64,000 nt of DNA, taken from positions 1 to 64,000 of the forward strand of contig DATARD010000403.1 of NCBI GenBank assembly GCA_036264355.1, given 5' to 3'. The notes under the pieces are model-generated. The model did no database searches. It had not been told where the DNA came from and was given only the letters and a program-made list of their open reading frames with translations. The position numbers and the translations under genes are program-made. Source of the DNA: UBA5704 sp036264355. GTDB lineage: Bacteria; Acidobacteriota; Thermoanaerobaculia; Multivoradales; UBA5704. This document shows positions 9,156-17,595 of the stretch, one piece after another; the first letter of the stretch is position 1; the number at the start of each line of letters is the position of its first letter.

Positions 9156-10752
9156 GATGCCGTCTCCTCCAAGGTCCCCGCCCGCTCTGCCAACATCCGT
9201 TGCACGTCGTCCTCCGACAGCTCGTTGAGCTCCAACACCACCGCCGCCACCTCGTTCATGTCGCTCCCCTCTCCCAGCCCGGCGACCGCCGCGGCGACCC
9301 CGGCCACCGTCGGCGCTTCGAGGAACGCCCGCAGCGGCAGCTCGATTTGCAGCAGGGTGCGCAGGCGCGACACCGCCTGGGTGGCGAGCAGCGGCCGCCG
9401 GCAGGGCCGCGAGGTCAATCAGCGGCACGGCGAGATCGACCGCCGGCGCGATCCGTTGCGCCGGCCGTCCGTCGATTTCGGGAAACGCCGTGCGCAACGC
9501 CTCGTGCCGGCGGACGATCTCGCGCAGCGTGGCGGCGAAGGCGGCGGCGTCCAGCGGTCCGCGCAAGCGCACGGCGGCAGGGATGTTGTAGGCCGCGTTG
9601 CCCGGCTCCCACTGATCGAGGAACCAGAGGCGCTGCTGGGCGAAGGAGAGCGGGAGATCGCCGCCGGCTGAATCGCCCGGAGCGCGCGCCGCGCGCGGGA
9701 TCACCGGCGTCCCCCCCTCCGCCGCCGGCTTGCCCGCCGCCTTCCTGCGCAGGCGGAGCATGAGCAGCGCCCGCTGCTCCGGCGTCAGCGCCGCGAGATC
9801 CCCGGCCGGCTCTGAAGCGGGCTCAGGCATCGGCCCGATGGTCATCGTGGCCACCATGGGCACCGTGGGGCGAGAGGCGAAGCGGTCCATCAGCTCCTCG
9901 AACGGCTCGACGCCGAGACCGGCATTGAAGCGGTGCGCGGCGGCCCGCGCCGCCGCGGACTCCCGGGCGTAGACCTCCGGCTCGCTGAGCAGGCGGAGCA
10001 GCAGCACCCGGGTCTGCGCGTAAATACGGTCGACGTCGTCCGCCGGCTCGAGCAGCGTCACATTGGGCAACGCCGCCAGCGCCGCCCGGTCCGCGGGCGT
10101 CGTCCCCCAGGTCGGCACCGCCGCGAAGCGCACCTGCGGCAGGCTCCGGGCGAGGCCGAGAAAGATCGAGATCCCCTTCACCGCGCAGGGGTTGAGCATG
10201 GTGACGAACCGACCGCCCTGGTCCCCGCGCCCGCCGAAATCGGGGAACGGCCCCGGTCCATAGAGAGGGAACGGAAAGACCTCCGCCGCCATCCCGCCCC
10301 AGCGCCGGATGTACTCCGCCACGAACCGGCTGACCGTCACGATCCCCGCCGCCTGGCCCAGCAGGCGGGCACGGCGCTCCCCCGCTGCTCCCGGGCCGCC
10401 CGGAAAAAAGGCCTGCGGACCGAAAGGGAGAAAAGCCGGGGTATGCGAGAGATAGATCACGGGAGCCCTCGTAGCTTTGAGTGCCGCGGCGAGCAGGTTC
10501 TGGGACGGATCTTCCGAAGAGACCAGAACGCGGTCCGGCGCGAAGGCATGCAGGCGCTCCCCGAGCACCCCGCGCAGGCGGGCCGGATCGGCCACCGCAT
10601 GCACGGTGACCCGACCGCTGATGAAGGTGTCGACGCCGGTCCCACACCTGATGGCCGCGCGCCGCGAGCCCCTCCGCCAGGGCGCGGTTGCACTTGTTCG
10701 CGCCGCCCACGGCGGGAAACCAGGGGAGGTTCATGGTGAGCAGGATCTTCAT
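9152..10752 (-). pseudogene. Glycosyltransferase-NRPS fusion remnant with internal deletions
   Basis: Starts at ATG 10752 with MKILLTMNLPWFPAVGGANK...LAEGLAARGHQV, the N-terminus of a GT4-type glycosyltransferase. The frame shifts near 10640 and the glycosyltransferase continues (DTFISGRVTVHAV, then TVSRFVAEYIRRWGG, NPCAVKGISIFL, LLLRLLSEPEVYARESAAARA) to about 9860. Without a stop it runs into an NRPS start (LTPEQRALLMLRLRRKAAGK, LSFAQQRLWFLDQWEPGNAAYN, RRHEALRTAF). At about 9400 the condensation domain is cut and joined, in another frame, to the last part of a carrier domain (LLATQAVSRLRTLLQIELPLRAFLEAPTV) with a short acidic tail ending at 9152. The A domain, most of the C domain and the carrier serine are missing. 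An N-terminal glycosyltransferase-NRPS fusion may be original; the deletions are not. Confidence 0.75.
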
Positions 10753-10868
10753 CGGCTTGAGGCCTTCGGCAGGGGGCGAGCTCCCCCCGGAAAACGGGTC
10801 CGCTAGGGTACCACGCGCCGCTGCGAAACCGCTCCCCACGTCCGTCCTTGCCAGTGTCCAACAGAAGT

Positions 10869-10979
10869 GGGGAGGTGCACTGAGGCACGCAAGATTCACT
10901 TCTGAGTGCTTTTTAGTGTTTACTTCCTATCGGGGGAGTGTTCATGCGCCGGGCAATTCCGCCTCAGGTGCATCTCCCC
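10869..10979 (+). repeat. 18-bp inverted repeat enclosing the leader of a small secreted-protein gene
   Basis: GGGGAGGTGCACTGAGGC (10869-10886) pairs with GCCTCAGGTGCATCTCCCC (10961-10979) with one mismatch and one bulged base, enclosing 74 nt. It ends 14 bp before the ATG of the next gene, leaving the ribosome-binding site AAGGGAG outside the stem. It could be a structured 5' leader or a tiny MITE-like insertion. No known riboswitch consensus was recognised. Confidence 0.5.
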
Positions 10980-10993
10980 TGCAAGGGAGCTTT

Positions 10994-11269
10994 ATGTCCA
11001 GCAAGACTCGCCGTACCGTAATCGTCCTCGCCGCCCTCGTCACCCTGTCTCTGCCGCTCGTCGCGCAGGCCCGTCCGGAACGAAATCAGGACCGACAAGA
11101 CCGGCACGGGGCCAGAACAGAGGGGTTCTTGACCCGGCTCTGGGAACATCTGACGGCTCCTTTCTCCGTCTTCCTCGACGGCACCACCGGTCCGACGCTC
11201 TCCGCTCCTCCGCCGACCGATCCGGGAGACACCACTGATGGGCGGTCAATCCTCGATCCCATCGGTTGA
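10994..11269 (+). CDS. Small secreted protein of unknown function
   Basis: 91 aa. ATG 10994 has AAGGGAG seven bases upstream. The N-terminus (MSSKTRRTVIVLAALVTLSLPLVAQA) is a clear Sec signal peptide with an AQA cleavage site near residue 26. The mature part is about 65 residues, Arg/Asp-rich at first, then FLTRLWEHLTAPFSVFLDG, then a Pro/Asp/Thr-rich tail. No family recognised. A strong terminator follows 12 bp after the stop, so it is a single-gene unit behind the 10869-10979 dyad. Confidence 0.65.
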   Translation: MSSKTRRTVIVLAALVTLSLPLVAQARPERNQDRQDRHGARTEGFLTRLWEHLTAPFSVFLDGTTGPTLSAPPPTDPGDTTDGRSILDPIG

Positions 11270-11280
11270 AACCGGGGAAC

Positions 11281-11314
11281 AGCGCCGGGGAGCAAAACCC
11301 CGGCGCTTCTCTTT
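11281..11314 (+). terminator. Rho-independent terminator
   Basis: Perfect 10-bp stem AGCGCCGGGG (11281-11290) with CCCCGGCGCT (11298-11307), 7-nt loop, followed by TCTCTTT. It ends the small secreted-protein transcript and separates it from the TPR gene at 11376. Confidence 0.85.
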
Positions 11315-11375
11315 ACCAACGCCATGCTATAAAATAGAGAGCGCTTAAGAAGTTTACTTCACGGAGACTGCCCAC

Positions 11376-12500
11376 GTGCCACAAGCGAGCCCAGTTTCAC
11401 CGGATGAAACGACGCATCTGCTCCAGCGCGGCTCCGCGCAGTGGGCGCGCCTGGCAGCGCTCTCCCCTGGCCAGCGCCTCACCCTGCTGCGCAATGATCC
11501 CTCGATGCACCATTGGGGGCTCCTGCGGCATGCCTTGGACGCGTGCAGCCAGGCGGGCAAGACCAATCCGGTCGAAGCGGTGGACATCGCCCACTTCGCG
11601 ATCGCCGTCGTGGAGATGTTGGACGCCGCCGTCTACCCACCGGCGCAGGTGAACGACTTCCGCTCCCGCGCTCTCACCGCGCTCGCCAACGCCAAGCGGA
11701 CGGCCACCGACTTCACCGGCTCCGAGCAGGCTTTCCTCGCCGCCCGGCGATCCGTCGAGCAGGGCACCGGCGATCCGTATGAGCGGGCCAACGTTCTTTC
11801 TCATGAGGCCCTCCTCTTACGCGACCTCGGCGAATTCGAGAAGGCGTCCGAGACTCTCGACGAAGCCTTCGAGCTCTATCATCGGGCCGGCGACACGCAC
11901 CTCTGTGGCCGCGTCCTCGTCCAGCAGGCCGGCACCATCGGTTTCCTCGATCCCATGAAAGGCGTCGAGCTGGCGCGCCGGGGGCTCGACATGCTCGATC
12001 TGCAGGCCGACGCCTACCTGGAGCTGTCGGCCCGCAACGCTCTCGCCCATCTGCTCAACGATGCCGGGTACGCCGAGGAAGCGCGGAACCTTCTCGAGCA
12101 GCACCGGCATCTCTACGCCAAGTTCCCGGGTGTCGCCGCGCAGAGCCGCATGCACTGGCTGGACGGCCTGATCGCCCGCAACCTGGGAGACTTCCCCGCC
12201 GCCGAGACGAAGTTCCGCGACCTGCGGGCGGTCTTTGCGAAGCACAATTTCGACCTGGAGCTCACCCTCGTCTCCCTCGATCTCGCCGAGCTCCTCCTGT
12301 GGTCCCGCCGCAACGACGAGGCCGCGCTCCTCATTCATGAGACCTATCCGATCCTCGCCGCCTGGGGATTGGAAAAAGACCTCCTCACCCTCTGGCTGAC
12401 CCTCGAGCAGCACATCCGCTCCGAAGCGGAAGGGGCCACCCTCCTGATGCGCGACGTGGCCGGCATCCTCCGCCGCGGCTGGAACCGCCGGCGGGAGTAG
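11376..12500 (+). CDS. TPR-repeat protein of unknown role
   Basis: 374 aa, no signal peptide or membrane helix, so cytoplasmic. From about residue 60 the protein is an alpha-solenoid of degenerate tetratricopeptide repeats (for example ERANVLSHEALLLRDLGEFEKASETLDEAFELYHRAGD, LSARNALAHLLNDAGYAEEARNLL, IARNLGDFPAAETKFRDLRAVF). It starts at GTG 11376 with GGAG eight bases upstream; an AT-rich TATAAAAT at 11328-11335 could be its -10 box. Probably a protein-protein interaction scaffold; no partner is evident, as the next gene (ABC permease) begins 50 bp on and may be unrelated. Confidence 0.75.
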   Translation: MPQASPVSPDETTHLLQRGSAQWARLAALSPGQRLTLLRNDPSMHHWGLLRHALDACSQAGKTNPVEAVDIAHFAIAVVEMLDAAVYPPAQVNDFRSRALTALANAKRTATDFTGSEQAFLAARRSVEQGTGDPYERANVLSHEALLLRDLGEFEKASETLDEAFELYHRAGDTHLCGRVLVQQAGTIGFLDPMKGVELARRGLDMLDLQADAYLELSARNALAHLLNDAGYAEEARNLLEQHRHLYAKFPGVAAQSRMHWLDGLIARNLGDFPAAETKFRDLRAVFAKHNFDLELTLVSLDLAELLLWSRRNDEAALLIHETYPILAAWGLEKDLLTLWLTLEQHIRSEAEGATLLMRDVAGILRRGWNRRRE

Positions 12501-12550
12501 AAAGGCCCTCCGCCCGTCCGTGTCCTCCCCCCTGATACTCTCCCCCCGCC

Positions 12551-15001
12551 ATGGAAATTCTTCGTGCGCTGCGCCGCGCTGTGCGGCGGCTGGCCGGGGC
12601 GTCGGGGCTGTCGGCGGCGGTGGTGCTGTGCGTGGCGCTGGGGGTCGGGGCGGTGACCGGAGCGTTCAGCCTGGTCGAGGCGGTTCTGCTGCGCCCTCTC
12701 CCCTATCCGCAGCCGGAGCGGCTGGTGATGCTGTGGAGCCGGGCGGTCGACGGCTCGAACGAGCGCATCGTCGTCTCGCAGCCGGACTTCCTCGATTGGC
12801 GGCAACGGAGCACGAGCTTCTCCCAACTCGCGTCGTTCAGCGTCTGGTTTCCCAGCCTTACCCTCGGCGACCGCTCCGACAAGGTGCTGGGCTCCCTGGT
12901 CTCCGCCGATTTCTTCGCCGCTCTCGGTGCTCGCCCAGTCCTGGGACGGACGTTCCTCCCCGAGGAGGAGCAGCCGGGGCGCGACGCGGTCGTCGTCCTC
13001 GGCCACGGCCTCTGGCGCAGCCGCTTCGGCGGTGACCCGGGAGTCCTCGGCCGCCGGATCGTCCTCGACGGCGTGCCGCACACGGTGATCGGCGTGCTGC
13101 CGGCGGATTTCCGCCACCCCGAGCCACTCTATCTCCAGGAGACCACGGAGCTGTGGAAGCCGCTCGCCCTGGCGCCTGCCGGGGCGGCCGCGCCGATCAA
13201 GACACCGCGCGGCATGCGCTTCCTGCGCGCTCTCGGCCGTCTGGCCCCGGGGGTGACGCCGGAGCGGGCGCGGGCGGACCTCGATGCGATCGCTCACCGG
13301 CTGGAGAGCGAGCACCCAGGCGACGACGAGGGGCTCGGCATCCGCCTCGTCCCTCTGCACGAGCAGCTCAGCGGCGACCTGCGGCCGGCGCTGCGCCTCG
13401 CCCTGGCGGCGGCGGCCATGGTCCTGCTGGTCGCCTGCTGCAACGTCTCCGGCCTGCTCCTCGCGGGGTCCGCCCGCCGCGCCCACGAGATGGCGGTGCG
13501 CGCCGCCCTCGGAGCCGGCCGCGGCCGGCTGGCCCGCCAGGCGCTCGCGGACAGCCTCCTCCTCGCCCTGGCCGGCGGCGTCCTGGGAGCCGGAGCCGCC
13601 TTGCCCGCCACCCGCGCCCTCCTCGCCTTGAGCCCACGGATGATCCCCGGCGGTTCCGCGGTGACGCTGGACGCCCGCGTCCTCGCCGTCGCGCTGGGCG
13701 CCTGCCTCGTCACCGCGATCCTCGCCGGCCTGGCTCCCGCCGCCCGCGCCGCGCGCCGCTCCCCGGCTCTCGTGCTGCGCGAGTCGGCTCCCTCGGTCGG
13801 CGATGGCGCGGGCCGTGCGCTCGCCCTGCTGCTCCTGCTCCAGATCGCCATCGCCCTGCCGCTCCTCGCCGCCACCGGCCTGCTGGCGAAAACCCTCACC
13901 CGGCTCGCCGCCGTGCCGCTCGGTTTCACCACCGGCGGCGTGCTCACCCTGCGTCTGGAGCTCCCCAGCGCGCGCTATCCGAAACCGGCCGACCAGCGTG
14001 CCTTCCACGACCGCCTGCTGGCGCTCCTCGCCGCCACTCCCGGCGTGCGCACCGCCGGTCTCACCTCCAGCCTTCCGCTCACCGGCCTCTACGACATCAC
14101 CCGCGAGGTGGACGTCGATCAAGCCGACCGGCCGGTCGCGCGCGGCGAGAGCGCCGCGGCCATCGCCGCCGGCTACCGCGCCGTGAGCCCCGGCTACTTC
14201 CCGGCCCTGCGCGTCCCCCTCCTCCAGGGCCGCCCCTTCGATCCGCACGACGCCGAAGGCGCGCCGCCGGTCGTCCTGGTGAACGAAACCTTCGCGCGCA
14301 CCGCCTGGCCGCACGAGAGCGCCCTGGGCAAAACCCTCGTCCTGCGTGGAGCGCCCGTCGCCGTCCGCCGCGAAGTGGTGGGAGTCGTCCGCAACGTGCG
14401 CCACACCGGCCCGGCCACCGAGCCGCGCGCCGAGATCTACCTCCCGCTCGCCCAGGCCCCCGCCCGCTTCACCACCCTGGTGCTCCTCACGCCGGGAGAT
14501 CCGGCCGCTCTCGCCCCCGCCGTCCGCCAGCTCCTGCGGGGGATCGATCCCGACCTCGGCGCCGCTTCCGTGCAACCCATGGACCGCCTCAAAGACGCCG
14601 CCCTCGCCGGCCCTCGCTTCTGGCTCGCCCTGGCCCTGGTCCTGGGAGCCGCCGCCGCGCTCCTGGTGGGCCTGGGCGTCTATGCTCTCGCCGCCGACGC
14701 GGTGGGCCGCCGGACGCGGGAGATCGGCGTGCGCATGGCGCTGGGAGCAACCCGGTCGGAGATCCTCCGCCTCGTCCTCCGCCGCAGCCTCCTCCTCGCC
14801 CTCCTCGGAGTCGCCCTCGGCCTCGCCGCCGCCCTCGCCCTCACCCGCCTCCTGACCGGCCTCCTCTATGGCGTCGCCCCCACCGACCTGCTCTCCCTCG
14901 CCGCCGCCGGGTTCTTCCTCCTCGTGCTCGTCACCGCCGCCACCTGGCCGGCGGCGCGGCGGGCGGCGGGATTGGAGCCGGTGCGGGCGTTGACTGAATA
15001 G
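12551..15001 (+). CDS. ADOP-type FtsX/MacB-like ABC permease
   Basis: 816-aa inner-membrane permease of the 'acidobacterial duplicated orphan permease' type, usually found without an adjacent ATPase gene, as here. It opens with the typical first helix and motif LRALRRAVRRLAG...VVLCVALGVGAVTGAFSLVEAVLLRPLPYP, followed by a MacB-like periplasmic domain. Two FtsX cores carry duplicated features: LACCNVSGLLLAGSARRAHEMAVRAALGAGRGRL near residue 295 and LGVYALAADAVGRRTREIGVRMALGATRSEI near 715. Each is followed by paired helices. A third hydrophobic stretch around residues 420-440 separates the halves. Substrate unknown; export or lipid/peptide handling is typical. Confidence 0.88.
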   Translation: MEILRALRRAVRRLAGASGLSAAVVLCVALGVGAVTGAFSLVEAVLLRPLPYPQPERLVMLWSRAVDGSNERIVVSQPDFLDWRQRSTSFSQLASFSVWFPSLTLGDRSDKVLGSLVSADFFAALGARPVLGRTFLPEEEQPGRDAVVVLGHGLWRSRFGGDPGVLGRRIVLDGVPHTVIGVLPADFRHPEPLYLQETTELWKPLALAPAGAAAPIKTPRGMRFLRALGRLAPGVTPERARADLDAIAHRLESEHPGDDEGLGIRLVPLHEQLSGDLRPALRLALAAAAMVLLVACCNVSGLLLAGSARRAHEMAVRAALGAGRGRLARQALADSLLLALAGGVLGAGAALPATRALLALSPRMIPGGSAVTLDARVLAVALGACLVTAILAGLAPAARAARRSPALVLRESAPSVGDGAGRALALLLLLQIAIALPLLAATGLLAKTLTRLAAVPLGFTTGGVLTLRLELPSARYPKPADQRAFHDRLLALLAATPGVRTAGLTSSLPLTGLYDITREVDVDQADRPVARGESAAAIAAGYRAVSPGYFPALRVPLLQGRPFDPHDAEGAPPVVLVNETFARTAWPHESALGKTLVLRGAPVAVRREVVGVVRNVRHTGPATEPRAEIYLPLAQAPARFTTLVLLTPGDPAALAPAVRQLLRGIDPDLGAASVQPMDRLKDAALAGPRFWLALALVLGAAAALLVGLGVYALAADAVGRRTREIGVRMALGATRSEILRLVLRRSLLLALLGVALGLAAALALTRLLTGLLYGVAPTDLLSLAAAGFFLLVLVTAATWPAARRAAGLEPVRALTE

Positions 15002-15022
15002 CGCGACTGAATAGGGGGACCG

Positions 15023-15541
15023 TCACGCCACGGCGTGCGACGGTGACGCCACTTTGTCTTGTTGGTGACCGCAGTGCGGACAGAACGCCAGCCCGGACGG
15101 AATCGCCCGGCCGCAGCCGGCGCACGCCTGGGAGAGCGGTTGCCGCAGCAGGAAGTAGAGCAGGAAACCGACCAGATTCGGCACCATGAAAGCCACCAGA
15201 GCCCAGAGGATGGGAGACATGCCGCGCCGCTTGGCATCCCCATAGACGTAGCCCACGGAGAGGACGAAGGCGGCCGCGAAGGACCCGAGGGCCAGGCCAA
15301 ACCAGGGCATTGCATGCACCGACAGGCCCGATCCCTTCAAGGCATCGGCAGCTCCCTCCCCGAGCTCCGGGCTGAGGGAGCTCGCGATCGCCCAGACCAG
15401 GGCCGCGAGGAACGGGAGAGCCGCGAAAACGATCGCGAGCGTCGGGACGACACGGCGGATGTCGGTTTTCAGGCTCACCAGGCCGATGATCGACAGGCCG
15501 ATGAGCGCCGGGACGGTCAGAAAGAGAGTGGTAGGATTCAT
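15023..15541 (-). CDS. Membrane protein with C-terminal zinc ribbon
   Basis: 172 aa with four predicted membrane helices (about residues 7-24, 33-52, 78-99 and 112-130) and a cytoplasmic tail carrying CAGCGR...AFCPHCGH, a four-Cys zinc ribbon. The YVYGDAKRRGMSPILWALVAFMVPNLVGFLLYFLLR segment resembles small membrane proteins encoded beside anti-sigma genes. The start at 15541 overlaps the anti-sigma-like gene stop (15538), so it is probably the last gene of the lipase-ECF sigma operon. Function unknown. Confidence 0.7.
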   Translation of the reverse strand: MNPTTLFLTVPALIGLSIIGLVSLKTDIRRVVPTLAIVFAALPFLAALVWAIASSLSPELGEGAADALKGSGLSVHAMPWFGLALGSFAAAFVLSVGYVYGDAKRRGMSPILWALVAFMVPNLVGFLLYFLLRQPLSQACAGCGRAIPSGLAFCPHCGHQQDKVASPSHAVA

Positions 15542-15906
15542 AACGCAAGCACCTCCTCATGGTATCCCGCGAGCAACCGCGGAGTTAGCAGCAGCAAAGT
15601 CGCGCACAACGAGGGGAGCGCCCAGAAGAGCACCACTCCCGCGGCCAGCACCGGTGGCGCGATACGGCTAAAGCCGGCGATCCGGACGACGGCTTCCCAG
15701 ACGGCGGCAGAGCCGGACATCGTCATCAGAAGCGCGATCACCAATCCGGTCAGCATCCTGCGGCGCCGCGCCTGTGCCTGCGCCAGCTCCCCGGCGCGCC
15801 GGAAGAGGGCGGCTTTCACCCGAGTGTTCAACCCGGGGTCGATCTCGAAGGAGATCTCCCGCAGAGCGCGCACGGCGCGCTGGTCATCCTGAGTGTCCAT
15901 CGGCAT
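15538..15906 (-). CDS. Putative anti-sigma factor, two-helix membrane protein
   Basis: 122 aa. A cytoplasmic N-terminal ~50 residues (MDTQDDQRAVRALREISFEIDPGLNTRVKAALFRR...) is followed by two membrane helices (about 49-70 and 83-108). The gene overlaps the end of the ECF sigma gene by about 20 bp, which is the normal position of a cognate anti-sigma factor. No zinc-binding HxxxCxxC motif is present, so it is not a ZAS-type anti-sigma. The call rests on position and topology only. Confidence 0.6.
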   Translation of the reverse strand: MPMDTQDDQRAVRALREISFEIDPGLNTRVKAALFRRAGELAQAQARRRRMLTGLVIALLMTMSGSAAVWEAVVRIAGFSRIAPPVLAAGVVLFWALPSLCATLLLLTPRLLAGYHEEVLAL

Positions 15907-16474
15907 TCTCCTCTGTCTCCAACTGCGCCTTGAGCACGGCCAGACCGCGATAGATCCGCGACGACACGGTGCTGACAGGCGCCCGAACGATGTTCGCGAT
16001 CTCCTGGAGGGACATCTCCTCCTGGAACCGCAGCAGCAGCGCTTCCCGGTAGATCGGCTCGAGAGCCGTCAACGCGCTCGCCAGGCGGGCCGCGTCCTCA
16101 CTGCGCGCGGCGGCCTCGAAAGGCGACGGCTCGGCCGCGGACGGCGGTACCGCCTCGGCGCCGGTCTCCGGCGGATCAGCAAGGCTTGAATTCTGTTTCT
16201 TGCGCAGCAGATCGAGCGCCAGATTGCGGGCGATGGTGAACAGCCAGGCCTCGAAGCGCCACCGGCAGTCATACTGCCGCCCGCGCTCCAGCACCCGCAG
16301 CCAGGTCTCCTGGACCATGTCTTCGACGTGCTCCTGCCGCCCGAGCAGGTGGATCAGATAGCGGACCAGGCGGCCCTGGTAGAGATCGACCAGCCGGTTG
16401 AGCAGCGTGAGATCGCGCTGCCGCAGGCCCTGCGCGATCCGCTCCGCCTCCAGTCCGGCGGTCTCTGCTGGCAT
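15884..16474 (-). CDS. ECF-family RNA polymerase sigma factor
   Basis: RpoE-like sigma factor (196 aa from ATG 16474, chosen for the GAGG five bases upstream; ATG 16492 and GTG 16513 are alternatives in frame). Region 2: LLNRLVDLYQGRLVRYLIHLLG, then EDMVQETWLRVLERG...FEAWLFTIARNLALDLLRKK. Region 4: ALTALEPIYREALLLRFQEEMSLQEIANIVRAPVSTVSSRIYRGLAVLK, with a recognisable helix-turn-helix. The linker (SSLADPPETG...) is Pro/Glu-rich. It lies between a lipase gene upstream and the anti-sigma-like gene downstream, all on the minus strand. Confidence 0.9.
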   Translation of the reverse strand: MPAETAGLEAERIAQGLRQRDLTLLNRLVDLYQGRLVRYLIHLLGRQEHVEDMVQETWLRVLERGRQYDCRWRFEAWLFTIARNLALDLLRKKQNSSLADPPETGAEAVPPSAAEPSPFEAAARSEDAARLASALTALEPIYREALLLRFQEEMSLQEIANIVRAPVSTVSSRIYRGLAVLKAQLETEENADGHSG

Positions 16475-16541
16475 GATGGCCTCGATCGACATACACCGTG
16501 AATACGAGGACACCCAGCCAAATTACGCATCGTTCCGCTTC

Positions 16542-17519
16542 CTACGGCGGGCTCCAGGTGGAGTCGAACGCCGCCTGGATCACCGCGGCCGGGACGCCCA
16601 GGAGATAGAGGTAGAGCAGCATGCGGTGCTGCTGGCTTCCCTCCTGCTCGAAGGCGCCGACAGCCCCTTCGCTGTAGACGCTGCTGCTCAGCATCTGGGC
16701 CGTGGCGGGTTGCGCATAGGTGACCTTGGAGACGATCTTCTCGGCCGTGCTCACCGCGCTGTTGCACCCCAGATCACACCGCGGTCCGTCCGGAAAGAGC
16801 TGCCGGATGCTGTCCAGGTCGTAGTCGCCGGCCGGCACCCAGAGGCGCGGCACCATGTCGAGATCGGTGAAATAGCGCACCGCCTTGCCTTGGAAAAGAC
16901 TGTCGAACGAGCTCGCGAAGTCCGGATTGCCGGCGGTGGGCGCCGCGAAGGTGATCACCTGGACGTCGGCGGTGGGCAGGAACGAGGCGATCCAGACCGC
17001 GGCGACGGTCGCCAGTTGACCGCCGAGGCTGTGGCCGGTGACCAGCACGCTCACCGGTCCGGGGAGGCTCTTGAGGAACTGATACGCATCGAGCGACGAG
17101 CTACCGACGCTCGGGATCATGGAGGCCAGATGGTTCCAGGCGTTCCCGGCGCCGTACGAGATCCTGGCCGTGGCGGAAAACCCGGCCGGCGCTGGGAACG
17201 GCAGCGTGACCTGGGTGGCCGCCTCGCCGTCATCCATGAGGTTGCTGGGAAAGTCGAAGATCGTGCCGCGGATGACCACCGCGACCTGGCTGCCCTGGCC
17301 GGAGACACCGCTCGCCGGTGCCTGGGCGATGTACATCAGATTGCCGCCGAGGTCCGCCGGCCCCCAGACGATCTGCCACGCTCCGGCCGTCGGCAGCGCC
17401 GTCTGGCCCAGGGCGGCCGTCATGTCGGCGATCTGAGTCGAGGGCGGGGCCGAGGGGTCGAGATAGGAGACGGCGGCGAGGACTCCGGCGTTTTGCGGCG
17501 TAAAAGCTCCATTGGACAT
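16542..17519 (-). CDS. Class 3 lipase / esterase-like alpha/beta hydrolase
   Basis: 325 aa, ATG 17519 with GGAGGG seven bases upstream. The nucleophile motif is VTGHSLGGQLATVAA (Ser about residue 158) in the context typical of fungal-type (class 3) lipases. Candidate acid and base are D in FTDLDMVPRLW and H in the C-terminal QQHRMLLYL. The IRGTIFDFPSNLMDDG segment matches the strand and lid region before the nucleophile. No signal peptide is seen, so it may be cytoplasmic or leave by a non-Sec route. It lies upstream of the ECF sigma gene on the same strand (29-68 bp gap depending on the sigma start), so lipase and sigma/anti-sigma may share a transcript. Confidence 0.83.
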   Translation of the reverse strand: MSNGAFTPQNAGVLAAVSYLDPSAPPSTQIADMTAALGQTALPTAGAWQIVWGPADLGGNLMYIAQAPASGVSGQGSQVAVVIRGTIFDFPSNLMDDGEAATQVTLPFPAPAGFSATARISYGAGNAWNHLASMIPSVGSSSLDAYQFLKSLPGPVSVLVTGHSLGGQLATVAAVWIASFLPTADVQVITFAAPTAGNPDFASSFDSLFQGKAVRYFTDLDMVPRLWVPAGDYDLDSIRQLFPDGPRCDLGCNSAVSTAEKIVSKVTYAQPATAQMLSSSVYSEGAVGAFEQEGSQQHRMLLYLYLLGVPAAVIQAAFDSTWSPP

Positions 17520-17595
17520 AGATCCCTCCAAAGAAAACGCCGGGAGTGTACAACGAAGCGCTTGGCCACGGTGCCGGCCGCGGTAGACTCCTCCC

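Noticed and set aside
10869..10979. c-di-GMP or other known riboswitch
   Set aside because: No recognised aptamer consensus inside the dyad; only the long stem supports it.
11328..11335. TATAAAAT as a firm promoter of the TPR gene
   Set aside because: The -10 is good but no convincing -35 is present, so it is not listed as a separate feature.
12344..14575. A 743-codon minus-strand frame opposite the ABC permease
   Set aside because: Low-complexity Gly/Arg/Glu composition without motifs; the plus-strand permease is unmistakable.
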